Shown here piece by piece: positions 7,534-14,765 of a stretch of 36,446 nucleotides of DNA (position 1 is the stretch's first letter; each line of letters begins with the position of its first letter). The position numbers were made by a program, and so were the translations under genes. The notes under the pieces are model-generated. The model searched no databases and was not told where the DNA came from. It saw only the letters and a list, made by a program, of their open reading frames with translations. The stretch lies in contig NZ_FOCX01000032.1 of assembly GCF_900110215.1 (NCBI RefSeq), positions 1-36,446 of the forward strand, in the 5' to 3' direction. Origin of the DNA: Halorientalis persicus. GTDB lineage: Archaea > Halobacteriota > Halobacteria > Halobacteriales > Haloarculaceae.

Positions 7534-8034
7534 ATGGCCGAGGGTGACGCGGAGTTGACGGTCGCGGAGTTCGTCGAGTACTGCGAGACCCAGGCGCGCC
7601 TGCTGTGGGGGCAGGTCGAGACCATGGAGGACGAGATCGACGACTTGCTCTCGGACCTCGACGCGGAGATGGCCGACCTCCGGGAGCGCCTCGGCGAACA
7701 CACGGAGACCGTGGAGGGGCCCGTCACGCCCGGGTCGGGCGAGGGGGCCGACCTCGACGCCATCGAGGACATCGAGGCCGACCTCGAAGAGCGCCAGACC
7801 GTCGCCGCGGCCAAGCAGGCCCGTATGTCGGCCTTCCAGGACCTCGCGGTCGGCTACACGGAACTGGCGGCCGACCTCGCCGACGCCGACGGCGGTCGAG
7901 CCGCGCTGAAACGCGTCCTCGATTTCGAGAAAGAGCACGACGCCCCGGCGTACTTCCCCGAGCGCCAGACCGTGCTGGAGGCCGCCGCCGAGTCCGGCGG
8001 CGACGAGAGCGACGGCGGCGACACGGCGGGCTAG
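7534..8034 (+). CDS. Acidic coiled-coil protein of unknown function
   Basis: This 166-residue protein is mostly helical and very acidic. Residues about 20-60 (QVETMEDEIDDLLSDLDAEM...) and 80-120 show heptad spacing of hydrophobic residues, as in a coiled coil, separated by a flexible PGSGEG linker. The C terminus is a Gly/Asp tail. An in-frame GTG two codons upstream (7528) is an alternative start. I do not recognise a family. Its stop shares the palindrome CTAG (8031-8034) with the stop of the convergent transporter gene, so the two coding regions overlap by four bases. Confidence 0.6.
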   Translation: MAEGDAELTVAEFVEYCETQARLLWGQVETMEDEIDDLLSDLDAEMADLRERLGEHTETVEGPVTPGSGEGADLDAIEDIEADLEERQTVAAAKQARMSAFQDLAVGYTELAADLADADGGRAALKRVLDFEKEHDAPAYFPERQTVLEAAAESGGDESDGGDTAG

Positions 8035-8924
8035 GCCAGCAACTGCCGGATCGCCGACCGCTTCAACAGGAGGAAGCCGACGAAGATCACGGCGAAGCCG
8101 ACCAGCGAGGCGACGGTGATCCGTTCGTCCAGCAAGACGACGCCCGCCAGCGTCGCGACCACCGGGACGACGTACCCGACCAGGCTCGTCTCCGTCGCGC
8201 CGTAGCGGGCCAGCAACCGGAAGTACAGGAAGAAGGCGATAGCGGTCGCGAACACGCCCAGGTAGGCGACGGCCGCCAGTGCGAGGCCGACGGGGACGGT
8301 GAGCGGTTCACCGAGGCCCAGACTGGCGGTGTGGAGGACGACACCACCGACGGCCATCGACCAGCCGGCCAGCGTGGTCCCGCCGATGTCGGCGTCGGCC
8401 CGCTGGACGACGACGCCGCCCAGCGCGACGAAGGTGACCTGCACACAGATCAGGAGTTTGCCGACGAGGTCGGCCGTCAGCAGGTTCGCCGGATCCGGGC
8501 GGATCACCAGCGCCACGCCGAGAAAGCCGACGACGATCCCGACCGCCCCGACGGCGGAGACGCGCTCTTCGGGGAGCAGGACCAGCGCCCACAGCACCGT
8601 GGCGATGGGGACGAGTCCCTGGATGATCGCCGCGACGCCGCTGGGGACGGTCTGTTGGCCGAGAAAGAGAAAGCCGTTGCCCGCGATCAAAAACAGGCCG
8701 CCGCCGGCGACCGCCACGGAGTCGGCACGGGTCGACGGAAGCCAGGACCAGCCCGTGGCACGGACTGCCACCGCACTCAGGAGGATGACGGCGGCCACGT
8801 CGTAGCGAAAGGCCGCGAACAGCACCGGCGGCAGCGCGTCGAGGCCGACGGAAATGGCCGGAAAGGAGAGACCCCACAGCGTCGCCAGCAGGAGGAACGG
8901 CGCGACGGAACGAAGGGTAGACAC
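8031..8924 (-). CDS. EamA/DMT-superfamily transporter
   Basis: This is a ten-helix membrane protein of about 297 residues made of two EamA repeats, the form of drug/metabolite transporters that export amino acids, nucleosides or other small compounds. Family features include SVAPFLLLATLWGLSFPAIS at the start, GVAAIIQGLVPIATVLWAL in the first repeat, and LLDERITVASLVGFAVIFVG at the end of the second. I choose GTG at 8924 because it starts directly before the first helix. An ATG at 8990 would add a 22-residue hydrophilic leader that relatives lack. The substrate cannot be read from the sequence. Confidence 0.8.
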   Translation of the reverse strand: MSTLRSVAPFLLLATLWGLSFPAISVGLDALPPVLFAAFRYDVAAVILLSAVAVRATGWSWLPSTRADSVAVAGGGLFLIAGNGFLFLGQQTVPSGVAAIIQGLVPIATVLWALVLLPEERVSAVGAVGIVVGFLGVALVIRPDPANLLTADLVGKLLICVQVTFVALGGVVVQRADADIGGTTLAGWSMAVGGVVLHTASLGLGEPLTVPVGLALAAVAYLGVFATAIAFFLYFRLLARYGATETSLVGYVVPVVATLAGVVLLDERITVASLVGFAVIFVGFLLLKRSAIRQLLA

Positions 8925-9030
8925 AGCCGTCGTAGCCCCGTGACCGCGAAAAGCGCACGGATTCGCGGGCACCGTGTTAGGAGTTGGCACGACCGAAACG
9001 GGGAACCGACAGTAGCCCTACCAGTTCCCC

Positions 9031-9690
9031 ATGACCGACCAGTACCCGGCGGTCGACGCGGCCGCGCTGGAGCGCGGCCCGTGGGAGTTGCGGAGTCGAA
9101 GCGAGGACGCCGTCTTCCGGACCCCGACGGCGACCGTCAGGGGCCACACGCTGGTGTACGACGACGCCGACCTCCGGGCGGCACTGGACCGGGCGGGCGT
9201 CGCGGACCACCTCGACCCCGGCGGCGAGGGGACACTCGTCGACGTGGCCGCCGACGACACGGGCGGCTTCTGGCGGTTTTTCTTCGCCACCGCGCTCTCC
9301 TTTCGCCCGCCGCTGGCCCCCGGGATCGGCCCGGCGTCGATGCGCGGCCCGGTCGTCCGGGAGTCCCGCGAATCGTTCCTGGAGGATCTCCGGACCCGCG
9401 GGTTCGAGAACGTCGACAGCGGGCGTCGACAACGCGTCCGGACCGACACCGGCGACCGGGCGACGCTGACGAAAGTCACCGCGTCCTACCCGCTGGACGG
9501 GACACGACTGGACGTTGAGGGCTGGATCGCCGTCTGGTCCCGGGGCGGGTCGTTCCGCATCGCCGGCGGTGTCTACCCCACGCGCGGCCTGGCCGACCTG
9601 CTCGACTCGCTTTCCGATGCCGAGCGACCCGAAATCGACCCCGGTCGGTACCGGGACGACCTCCTGGGCCTGATTCGATCCGTCGAGTAG
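9031..9690 (+). CDS. Hypothetical protein
   Basis: This is a 219-residue soluble protein with good haloarchaeal composition and no signal or membrane segment. The visible pattern is alpha/beta: TVRGHTLVYDDADLRAALDR, then a Trp/Phe-rich stretch (GGFWRFFFATALSF), then strands RATLTKVTASY and LDVEGWIAVWSR. I do not recognise the family and suggest no function. It is divergent from the DMT transporter. Its ATG is 40 bases downstream of the alternative upstream start of that gene, which supports the shorter start of the transporter. Confidence 0.6.
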   Translation: MTDQYPAVDAAALERGPWELRSRSEDAVFRTPTATVRGHTLVYDDADLRAALDRAGVADHLDPGGEGTLVDVAADDTGGFWRFFFATALSFRPPLAPGIGPASMRGPVVRESRESFLEDLRTRGFENVDSGRRQRVRTDTGDRATLTKVTASYPLDGTRLDVEGWIAVWSRGGSFRIAGGVYPTRGLADLLDSLSDAERPEIDPGRYRDDLLGLIRSVE

Positions 9691-9742
9691 GTGACGTGCC
9701 GGGGCAAGGAATATGTCGGGTCCGTCCGTGTCTTCCCCCGCG

Positions 9743-10195
9743 ATGGACCACGTTTCACTGGAGGACATGGAGAACCACCCGCGAGTCGCCGACGTGCAGA
9801 AACACGCCACCGAGCCGCTGAACCTGGCGGATATGGCGCTGAACTACTACGAACTGGCACCCGGTGACTCGTTCTCGGGCGGCCTGCACACCCACATGAA
9901 CCAGGAAGAGGTGTTCCTGGTGATGGAGGGAACGGCGACCTTCCAGACGAAAGACGACGAGATCGAGGTCGGCGCAAACGAGATCGTCCGTTTCGCCCCC
10001 GGCGAGTATCAGGAGGGACGCAACGACGGCGACGAGCGAGTCCGTGCGGTCGCGATGGGCGCACCGCAGGACGCGGGCGAGACGCGCTCGGCACTCCCCT
10101 GCCAGGAGTGTGGCGCGGAGTACCACATCGTGGAGATCACGGCCGACGGCGTGGAGTTGACCTGTCCGGAGTGTGGGAACGAAGTCGAAATGTAA
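9743..10195 (+). CDS. Cupin-domain protein with C-terminal zinc ribbon
   Basis: This is a 150-residue protein. Residues 35-105 form one cupin barrel with the metal motif GGLHTHMNQEEVFLVMEG (His49, His51, a Glu at 55/56) and the second-motif region FAPGEYQEG, where the usual histidine is replaced. Residues 120-144 form a zinc ribbon with CQEC and CPEC pairs. Cupins bind metals and small ligands as enzymes or sensors. A zinc ribbon behind one suggests contact with nucleic acid or a protein. I choose the ATG at 9743; an in-frame ATG at 9713 would add ten residues that do not look like cupin. Confidence 0.75.
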   Translation: MDHVSLEDMENHPRVADVQKHATEPLNLADMALNYYELAPGDSFSGGLHTHMNQEEVFLVMEGTATFQTKDDEIEVGANEIVRFAPGEYQEGRNDGDERVRAVAMGAPQDAGETRSALPCQECGAEYHIVEITADGVELTCPECGNEVEM

Positions 10196-10220
10196 CGAGG
10201 CCGACCGCAGGGAGGCCTCG
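10196..10220 (+). terminator. Stem-loop after the cupin gene
   Basis: CGAGGCC (10196-10202) pairs with GGCCTCG (10214-10220), giving a perfect 7-bp stem with an 11-base loop directly after the stop codon. There is no T-run behind it, and archaeal termination relies mainly on T-rich tracts, so it may stabilise the 3' end rather than terminate. Confidence 0.35.
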
Positions 10221-10273
10221 GACAGGCGCATGGAACCGAAAAGAACCAACAGGAACCCGCCACACACTCCGGT

Positions 10274-10804
10274 ATGGACCTGACGGCGCTCGTCGAGGAG
10301 TATCTGGACTACTACGAACAGACACAGGGGGTCCTGCCGGAGCGACTGGCGGCGTTCGGCGACAGCTACCGCGCACAGGGCTATCTCACCCGCGACCAGC
10401 TGTACGACATCGCCTACGAGTCCTCGACCCGGAGCGCCTACCACGTCGAAACGAACCCGACGGATCGGTGCCAGGAAGTGACCGCCAACGTCCTCTCGGT
10501 CGAGGGCGACTTCTCGAAGATCCACCTGTTGACTGGACTGTCGGGGTTCAAAGCACCGACGGCCTCCTGCGTGCTGGCCGCGCTCGACCCGGAGCGACAC
10601 GCGGTCGTCGACACGCGCGTCTGGGCGACGCTGTCTCGGCTGGACTACCTCGAGGGCCGCAAGGAGTCCTTCGACGCCGGCGACTACGTGACGATGATCG
10701 GGCCGATCCGGGAGATCGCCGCCGAGACCGGCCACACCGCCGCCGAGGTCGGGTACGCGCTGTTCGCCTACGACGACGACGTGCGCGAGGGAACGCTGCA
10801 CTGA
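10274..10804 (+). CDS. HhH-GPD-like protein (possible base-excision glycosylase relative)
   Basis: This 176-residue protein is mainly helical. LLTGLSGFKAPTASCVLAAL (85-104), followed by DPERHAVVDTRVWATL, resembles the core of HhH-GPD DNA glycosylases: a hairpin of the type L-P-G-V-G-x-x-T-A and then V-D-T-H-V with the catalytic aspartate. Here the hairpin reads LSGFKAPTA (89-97) and the aspartate would be Asp113. There is no catalytic lysine of the endonuclease III kind before it, and no iron-sulfur cluster cysteines. The protein is shorter than full glycosylases. It may be a divergent repair enzyme or a non-catalytic relative. It has no obvious repair neighbour. Confidence 0.5.
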   Translation: MDLTALVEEYLDYYEQTQGVLPERLAAFGDSYRAQGYLTRDQLYDIAYESSTRSAYHVETNPTDRCQEVTANVLSVEGDFSKIHLLTGLSGFKAPTASCVLAALDPERHAVVDTRVWATLSRLDYLEGRKESFDAGDYVTMIGPIREIAAETGHTAAEVGYALFAYDDDVREGTLH

Positions 10805-10822
10805 TCGACCGGCCGGTCTCGA

Positions 10823-11092
10823 TCAGGAGGAGATCGTGTCACGAGTCCAGCCGGGATCGTGCCCGGTGGTCTCGATCAGGTCGGATCGGCAGGCCGGACA
10901 GTAGTCGGGGGTGCCCGACTCACCGCGGGGAACGTACACCGCGCCGCCGCACTTCACGCACGCATCCGTGACGATGGTGACGCAGTCCGCACAGACGTTG
11001 AAGTCGTCGACTGTGAGCTCTCGCAGGCCGTCGAGTTGTTTATCCAGAATGTACTCGTCGATGACCGTCTGACAGCGTTGGCACGGTTTCAT
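10823..11092 (-). CDS. Zinc-finger protein with four CxxC pairs
   Basis: This 89-residue protein has four knuckles: CQRC (4-7), CADC, CVKC and CPAC, enough for two zinc ribbons. The first pair is separated from the others by an acidic stretch, VDDFNVCADCVTIVTDACV. No other domain is present. The ATG at 11092 is supported by a TATA-like TATTTAC about 30 bases upstream on this strand. I recognise the overall type as a conserved haloarchaeal zinc protein but cannot give a function. RNA or protein binding is the usual guess for such ribbons. Confidence 0.7.
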   Translation of the reverse strand: MKPCQRCQTVIDEYILDKQLDGLRELTVDDFNVCADCVTIVTDACVKCGGAVYVPRGESGTPDYCPACRSDLIETTGHDPGWTRDTISS

Positions 11093-11280
11093 AGCGATGC
11101 GTCCACCACCACGTGATCACTCCGTAAATACCTGCCTCCGGTATCGACAGACCTCCGACACTCCTCGGACACCAATCGTTCACCGACCGGCAGGTCCGGC
11201 TCCGTCCGAGCGACAGCGAGGCGCGTGTTACCTCGACCCTCGGAAGGGTTATCCCCCGGTCGGTCCTACGTATGTTCGTA

Positions 11281-11487
11281 ATGGCAAACGGTACGGTTGA
11301 TTTCTTCAACGACACAGGCGGTTACGGTTTCATTTCGACTGACGACGACGCGGTGGACGACGACGAGGACGTGTTCTTCCACATGGAAGACGTCGGCGGC
11401 CCCGACCTCGAGGAAGGGCAGGACGTCGAGTTCGACATCGAACAGGCCGACAAGGGCCCCCGCGCGACGAACCTCGTCCGGCAGTAA
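11281..11487 (+). CDS. cspA: Cold-shock domain protein
   Basis: This 68-residue single-domain protein has both RNA-binding motifs of the cold-shock fold: RNP1 as GGYGFIST (residues 13-20) and RNP2 as DVFFHMEDV. It should bind single-stranded RNA or DNA and act as an RNA chaperone. Relatives in haloarchaea are about 64 residues; the extra residues here are an acidic loop before DVFFH. I choose the ATG at 11281 rather than the one at 11272 because relatives start with MANGTVDFF. A TATA-like GGGTTATCC at 11246 would place transcription start almost exactly at that ATG. Confidence 0.9.
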   Translation: MANGTVDFFNDTGGYGFISTDDDAVDDDEDVFFHMEDVGGPDLEEGQDVEFDIEQADKGPRATNLVRQ

Positions 11488-11499
11488 GACGGGTTTCCC

Positions 11500-11530
11500 C
11501 GCCGCTCCCCGCGAGCGGCGATTTCGTTTT
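11500..11530 (+). terminator. Probable terminator of the cold-shock gene
   Basis: CGCCGCTC (11500-11507) pairs with GAGCGGCG (11513-11520), an 8-bp perfect GC stem with a 5-base loop, followed by ATTTCGTTTT. Stem plus T-rich tail, about 13 bases after the stop codon, fits a transcription end. Confidence 0.6.
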
Positions 11531-11642
11531 CACACGCTCACACACGTAGCGAACGCTGTCCGTCCTTACGCTTCCACGGACCGATAGCTCGCGCGACGGC
11601 GGCGGAGCGAATCGTCGGTCGGCCGGGATCACCCGGTCCGAC

Positions 11643-11984
11643 TCACGTCGACAGTTTCGCTTCGAGTTCGCCGCGCTCGTGGAGTTGTTCGAGGATGTCG
11701 CTCCCGCCGACGAACTCGCCGTCGACGAAGGTCTGGGGGATCGTCTCGCGGTCGCTGTGCCGTTCCAGTGCCTCGCGGTGTTCGTCCAGCGCGTCCAGCA
11801 CGTTCACCGTCTCCACGTCCTCGCGGTGTTGCTGGAGCAGGTTCAACGCCTTCCGGGAGTAGCCACACTGGGGCATCAGCTCGGTGCCCTTCATGAACAG
11901 CGCGACCTCGTTGTCTTCGATAGTCTCGTCGACGCGCTCCTGTACTTCCTCGGGCGACAGGTCCGGTTCCGGATCGAAGCTCAT
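11643..11984 (-). CDS. Monothiol glutaredoxin (Grx4/GrxD-like)
   Basis: This is a 113-residue protein. The active site is QCGYS with Cys40, a variant of the CGFS signature of monothiol glutaredoxins. The other glutathione-contact motifs, ALFMKGT and ETIPQTFVDGEFVGGSD, are present. CGFS-type proteins hold a [2Fe-2S] cluster between two subunits with two thiols as ligands and pass clusters or iron signals to targets. Haloarchaea use gamma-glutamylcysteine rather than glutathione, so that may be the ligand. It lies 68 bases downstream of a bolA-like gene on the same strand, its classical partner. Confidence 0.9.
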   Translation of the reverse strand: MSFDPEPDLSPEEVQERVDETIEDNEVALFMKGTELMPQCGYSRKALNLLQQHREDVETVNVLDALDEHREALERHSDRETIPQTFVDGEFVGGSDILEQLHERGELEAKLST

Positions 11985-12052
11985 GGGCGAACGCAGGTCG
12001 GCGAGGAGTAAATGGGTTGTGCTAGTGATAGCCAGGGAGTAAACAGATTCTC

Positions 12053-12298
12053 CTAGCCCTCGTACTCGTCGGGGATGTACGTCTCCAGTTCGATGGCGTG
12101 GATGTCCCGCGTGAGGTGGTCCCCGAGCGCGTCGTGGACCAGTTGGTGCTGGTCGACCAGGGTCTCGCCCTCGAAGGCGGGCGAGACCACGGTGACGGCG
12201 TAGTGTTTGTCGTCGTCGGGGTCACGGGGTGTCGTGACCTCGGCGGTCGCATCCGGGAGTTCCGATTCGATGAGGTCGGCGACGGCGGCTTCGTCCAT
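12053..12298 (-). CDS. BolA-family protein
   Basis: This 81-residue protein begins MDEAAVADLIESELPDATAE and carries the BolA core: VVSPAFEGETLVDQHQLVHD with the conserved histidine in the helix, where H-R/Q-x-V-H/Y is the family signature. BolA proteins form heterodimers with monothiol glutaredoxins around a [2Fe-2S] cluster. The next gene on this strand is such a glutaredoxin, making the functional pair likely. The ATG at 12298 matches the usual BolA start; the upstream open frame is low-complexity antisense sequence. Confidence 0.85.
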   Translation of the reverse strand: MDEAAVADLIESELPDATAEVTTPRDPDDDKHYAVTVVSPAFEGETLVDQHQLVHDALGDHLTRDIHAIELETYIPDEYEG

Positions 12299-12379
12299 GG
12301 CCGGATGAAGCGTCGCCGCGGGGAAAACCGCTTCGTCCGGAGTCCCGGGGTTTTCCGTGACCGGTCCCAAGGGTGGGAT

Positions 12380-12799
12380 ATGTCGCCTCCCGTCACCGAC
12401 CGACTCCAGTCGCGCCTCGCGGCCCTGCTCCCGCCGGCCCCGACGCTGGCCCGCGCGGGGCTGGGCGCGATGCTCGTGGTCGCCGGCGTCCACAAACTCC
12501 TCGCGCCCGAGGCGTGGGCGGTCTACGTCGTCGACTGGCTCGCGCCGTGGCTCGTCGTCTCGCCGCGGCTGTTCATGCTGTTGAACGGGCCACCAGAGAT
12601 CGCCGTCGGACTGGGACTGCTGGCCGATCGGTTCGTCGCCGTCGGAGCGACCATCGCTGCCGTCTCGCTGACGGTCACGACGGGGTACCTCGCGATCGTC
12701 GCGCTCACGCGTGGCGGCCTGTTCGCGGACGTGATGATCCGCGACATCGCGCTCACCGGACTGGCGTGGGCGGTGCTGGCGGATGCGGTACGGCCCTGA
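12380..12799 (+). CDS. DoxX-family membrane protein
   Basis: This 139-residue protein has four membrane helices and the DoxX start RAGLGAMLVVAGVHKLLAPE, in which the R...G...F/V-x-x-G-x-x-K pattern is conserved. DoxX-like proteins are linked to quinone or thiosulfate oxidation in some archaea and to membrane redox stress systems in bacteria. Most members have no known activity. The ATG at 12380 lies 82 bases from the divergent bolA start, leaving room for two promoters. No oxidase partner gene is near. Confidence 0.8.
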   Translation: MSPPVTDRLQSRLAALLPPAPTLARAGLGAMLVVAGVHKLLAPEAWAVYVVDWLAPWLVVSPRLFMLLNGPPEIAVGLGLLADRFVAVGATIAAVSLTVTTGYLAIVALTRGGLFADVMIRDIALTGLAWAVLADAVRP

Positions 12800-12859
12800 A
12801 ACAGCGGTGGGACGGGCCGCTACGGCGGTGTGCGGAACGGGAGAGCGGGACAGCAGCGC

Positions 12860-13513
12860 TCAGTAGCCGAGCTGGTCGCGGATCAGGACGACCGTCGTGC
12901 GACCGTCTTCGAGTTCCTGCCGGAAGATCAGCTGTTTGGCGATGGCGCTCTCGACGCCGTAGGCCTCCTTGGCGCGTTCGTTCTCCAGGGGGTAGGCGAC
13001 CGACTCCAGCCGGTCGAGGGCGGCGTCCAGATCCTCGACGATCTTGTTGACACCGCTGACGATGGTGACGTTGGCGGCGGCGAAGGGGTAGGCACCGATG
13101 CGGCTGCCCGAGCGGTCGGCGGCGACGAGTTCGCCCGTCTTCGCGATGGCGTTGACACTTCCGAGGAAGTGGTCGGCGGTCTGGGCCTCGCGGCGGGCGG
13201 CCTGCCGTTCCGCGTCGTCGTCGATACTCCAGATCTCGTTGGGCAGGGCCTCCCACTCGTGATCGCCCTCGGTCAGGTACTCGTCGAAGCCGATCTCTTC
13301 GAGTGTCGTGGAGTGGCCGTTCATCACCGACGCGCCGTCGGGGATGTGGCCCTTGAGCGTCGCCAGTGCCGCCTCGGCCGAGTCGACCACGACCACCTCG
13401 AACCCGTTGGCTTCGAGGTTCTGGACGGCTTCCTCGACGGTCTCGTCGTCGGGGAGCTGGTCGAGCGATTCGTCGATCTCGGTGTCGGCGGCGTAGTCTG
13501 CCTTTTCGGACAT
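12860..13513 (-). CDS. LUD-domain protein (LutC/YkgG-like)
   Basis: This is a 217-residue single LUD domain. The motifs EVVVVDSAEAALATL, SVMNGHSTTLEEIGFDEYL and RSGSRIGAYPFAAANVTIV match LutC-like proteins. In bacteria LutC works with LutA and LutB in lactate oxidation, but those partners are not present here, so the role is open. Many haloarchaea have such solitary LUD proteins. The start at 13513 is chosen since the family begins shortly after; ATG at 13528 would add five residues. A TATA-like TTCTTTATC about 35 bases upstream and a palindromic block further up suggest regulated transcription. Confidence 0.8.
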   Translation of the reverse strand: MSEKADYAADTEIDESLDQLPDDETVEEAVQNLEANGFEVVVVDSAEAALATLKGHIPDGASVMNGHSTTLEEIGFDEYLTEGDHEWEALPNEIWSIDDDAERQAARREAQTADHFLGSVNAIAKTGELVAADRSGSRIGAYPFAAANVTIVSGVNKIVEDLDAALDRLESVAYPLENERAKEAYGVESAIAKQLIFRQELEDGRTTVVLIRDQLGY

Positions 13514-13564
13514 TGGGATCTCGATCAATCCTACCCGCGCCAGGCAGATAAAGAATCGCGGACG

Positions 13565-13592
13565 CCGGTGTTAGCGGGTGACACCGGTGTTA
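13565..13592 (-). promoter_or_regulatory. Operator-like repeat upstream of the LUD gene
   Basis: CCGGTGTTA occurs twice (13565-13573 and 13584-13592), and between them ACACCGGTGT (13581-13590) is a perfect 10-bp palindrome. The block is just upstream of the TATA-like element of the LUD gene, where an activator or repressor dimer could sit. Confidence 0.4.
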
Positions 13593-13606
13593 CCGGATTT
13601 TTCAGG

Positions 13607-14056
13607 TCAGTCGTTCCGTCGGGGATCGGGGCCGGTCGCGTCCGGTGGCTGGCCGGTCACCCAGTTGTTCTCGTCGAGGACGATGGTCGAGATCACCGCG
13701 GCGACCTCGCGAGCGCTGTCCTCGCGGCCGAAAAAGGAGACGTTGCCCAGCGAGTCCCCGACCGTGCGGCTCACTTCCGTCGTCGGCCGGTCGGCGTCGC
13801 CGACGATCCCCTCGACGGCGCGGGTGAGCCGTTCGTCCAGTTCCTGCCGGGCCGGTTCGGCGAGTTGAAAGCCCGCCGGGAGGAGGTCGTAGGTCACGGC
13901 GTAGCCCTCCTCGTACTGCTCGACCGCGAAGAACGGTTCGGCACTGTCCTGTGCCCGCTCGTACTGCTCGTCTCGGGTGTCAAGGTCCCGATAGAGCGGG
14001 ACTTCCTCCGGCGCGTATCCCTCTGACACGTCCGGACGTAGGGCATCGAGCGTCAT
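13607..14056 (-). CDS. Hypothetical protein
   Basis: This is a 149-residue soluble, acidic protein (MTLDALRPDVSEGYAPEEVP...). It has a central alternating stretch, PFFAVEQYEEGYAVTYDLLP, followed by helices (RQELDERLTRAVEGIVGDAD) and a C-terminal REVAAVISTIVLDENNWV. I do not recognise the family. The ATG at 14056 is chosen because the frame further upstream is antisense to the next membrane-protein gene. It reads toward the LUD gene, 93 bases apart, and may be co-transcribed with it or not, since the LUD gene seems to have its own promoter. Confidence 0.6.
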   Translation of the reverse strand: MTLDALRPDVSEGYAPEEVPLYRDLDTRDEQYERAQDSAEPFFAVEQYEEGYAVTYDLLPAGFQLAEPARQELDERLTRAVEGIVGDADRPTTEVSRTVGDSLGNVSFFGREDSAREVAAVISTIVLDENNWVTGQPPDATGPDPRRND

Positions 14057-14178
14057 GTACTTTGTCCGGCGGCCACCGAGTAGGCCACAGTTACGCGGAA
14101 CGTGACTGCCGGGTCCGCCCGTTCCACGCCGCTTTCCGCTCTGGCGCGCGCCGCGCACGTGTGGATGGCTCACCTTAC

Positions 14179-14196
14179 CACAACTCCACAGTTGTG
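14179..14196 (+). promoter_or_regulatory. Perfect inverted repeat, probable operator
   Basis: CACAACT and AGTTGTG form perfect 7-bp arms around CCAC, 45 bases before the ATG of the membrane protein at 14241. The size and position are those of a dimeric repressor site at the promoter. Confidence 0.5.
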
Positions 14197-14240
14197 AACG
14201 ATCAGCGGGTGATAAGCGGGCCGTCGTGGCAGGAAGCCAC

Positions 14241-14714
14241 ATGGCACAGGAAGCCAAGACGACAGTAGAGCGCGGTCGTGTGTACAGAAAGCGGCGGGAG
14301 TGGGTGTCCGGAGCCGCCGCGGGCCTCGCCGGTGGTGCCGTGATGGGGGTCCTGTTCTCGGTGTTGGTGCCGCCGGTGATCGAGGCAGGGATCCCGGCGC
14401 TGTTCGGACTGAGCGGTGGCCTCGCGGGCTGGGTCGTCCATATGTCGCTCAGCGCCGTCTTCGGCGTGGGCTTTGCCGCGCTGGTGACGCTGACGCCGCT
14501 GTCGAAAGACACGGACGCACCGCTCCAGCTGGTCGGTGCGGGGCTCCTCTACGGGGCCGTCCTCTGGATCGTCGCGGCGGCCATCGTGATGCCGCTCTGG
14601 TTGACCGCCGTCGGGTTCCCGATGGCCCCGCCGCTACCCAACCTCGACGCGATGAGCCTCGTCGGCCACCTGGCGTTCGGGACCGTCGTGGGCCTCTTTT
14701 ATTCCTACGTCTGA
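14241..14714 (+). CDS. Four-helix membrane protein of unknown function
   Basis: This 157-residue protein has a basic N terminus (ERGRVYRKRREWVSG) and four membrane segments: AGLAGGAVMGVLFSVLVPP, SLSAVFGVGFAALVTL, GAGLLYGAVLWIVAAAIVMP and LVGHLAFGTVVGLFYSYV. Glycine-rich first and last helices give a loose resemblance to the YagU-like group. In databases similar haloarchaeal proteins are sometimes called histidine kinase, but no kinase motif is present here. The ATG at 14241 is preferred over a GTG five codons upstream. A palindromic operator-like site lies just upstream. Confidence 0.65.
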   Translation: MAQEAKTTVERGRVYRKRREWVSGAAAGLAGGAVMGVLFSVLVPPVIEAGIPALFGLSGGLAGWVVHMSLSAVFGVGFAALVTLTPLSKDTDAPLQLVGAGLLYGAVLWIVAAAIVMPLWLTAVGFPMAPPLPNLDAMSLVGHLAFGTVVGLFYSYV

Positions 14715-14765
14715 GTCCCGTCGGGGATCGACACCTACTTTCCGGCGAGCGCGGGAGAACGGAGT

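Noticed and set aside
7605-9518. 637-codon open frame on the + strand
   Set aside because: It crosses the coiled-coil gene in another frame and is antisense to the DMT transporter; the Arg/Gly/Asp-rich composition is typical of shadow frames.
14241-14714. Histidine kinase as name for the four-helix membrane protein
   Set aside because: No H-box, N-box or ATP-binding motif is present; the whole protein is membrane segments.
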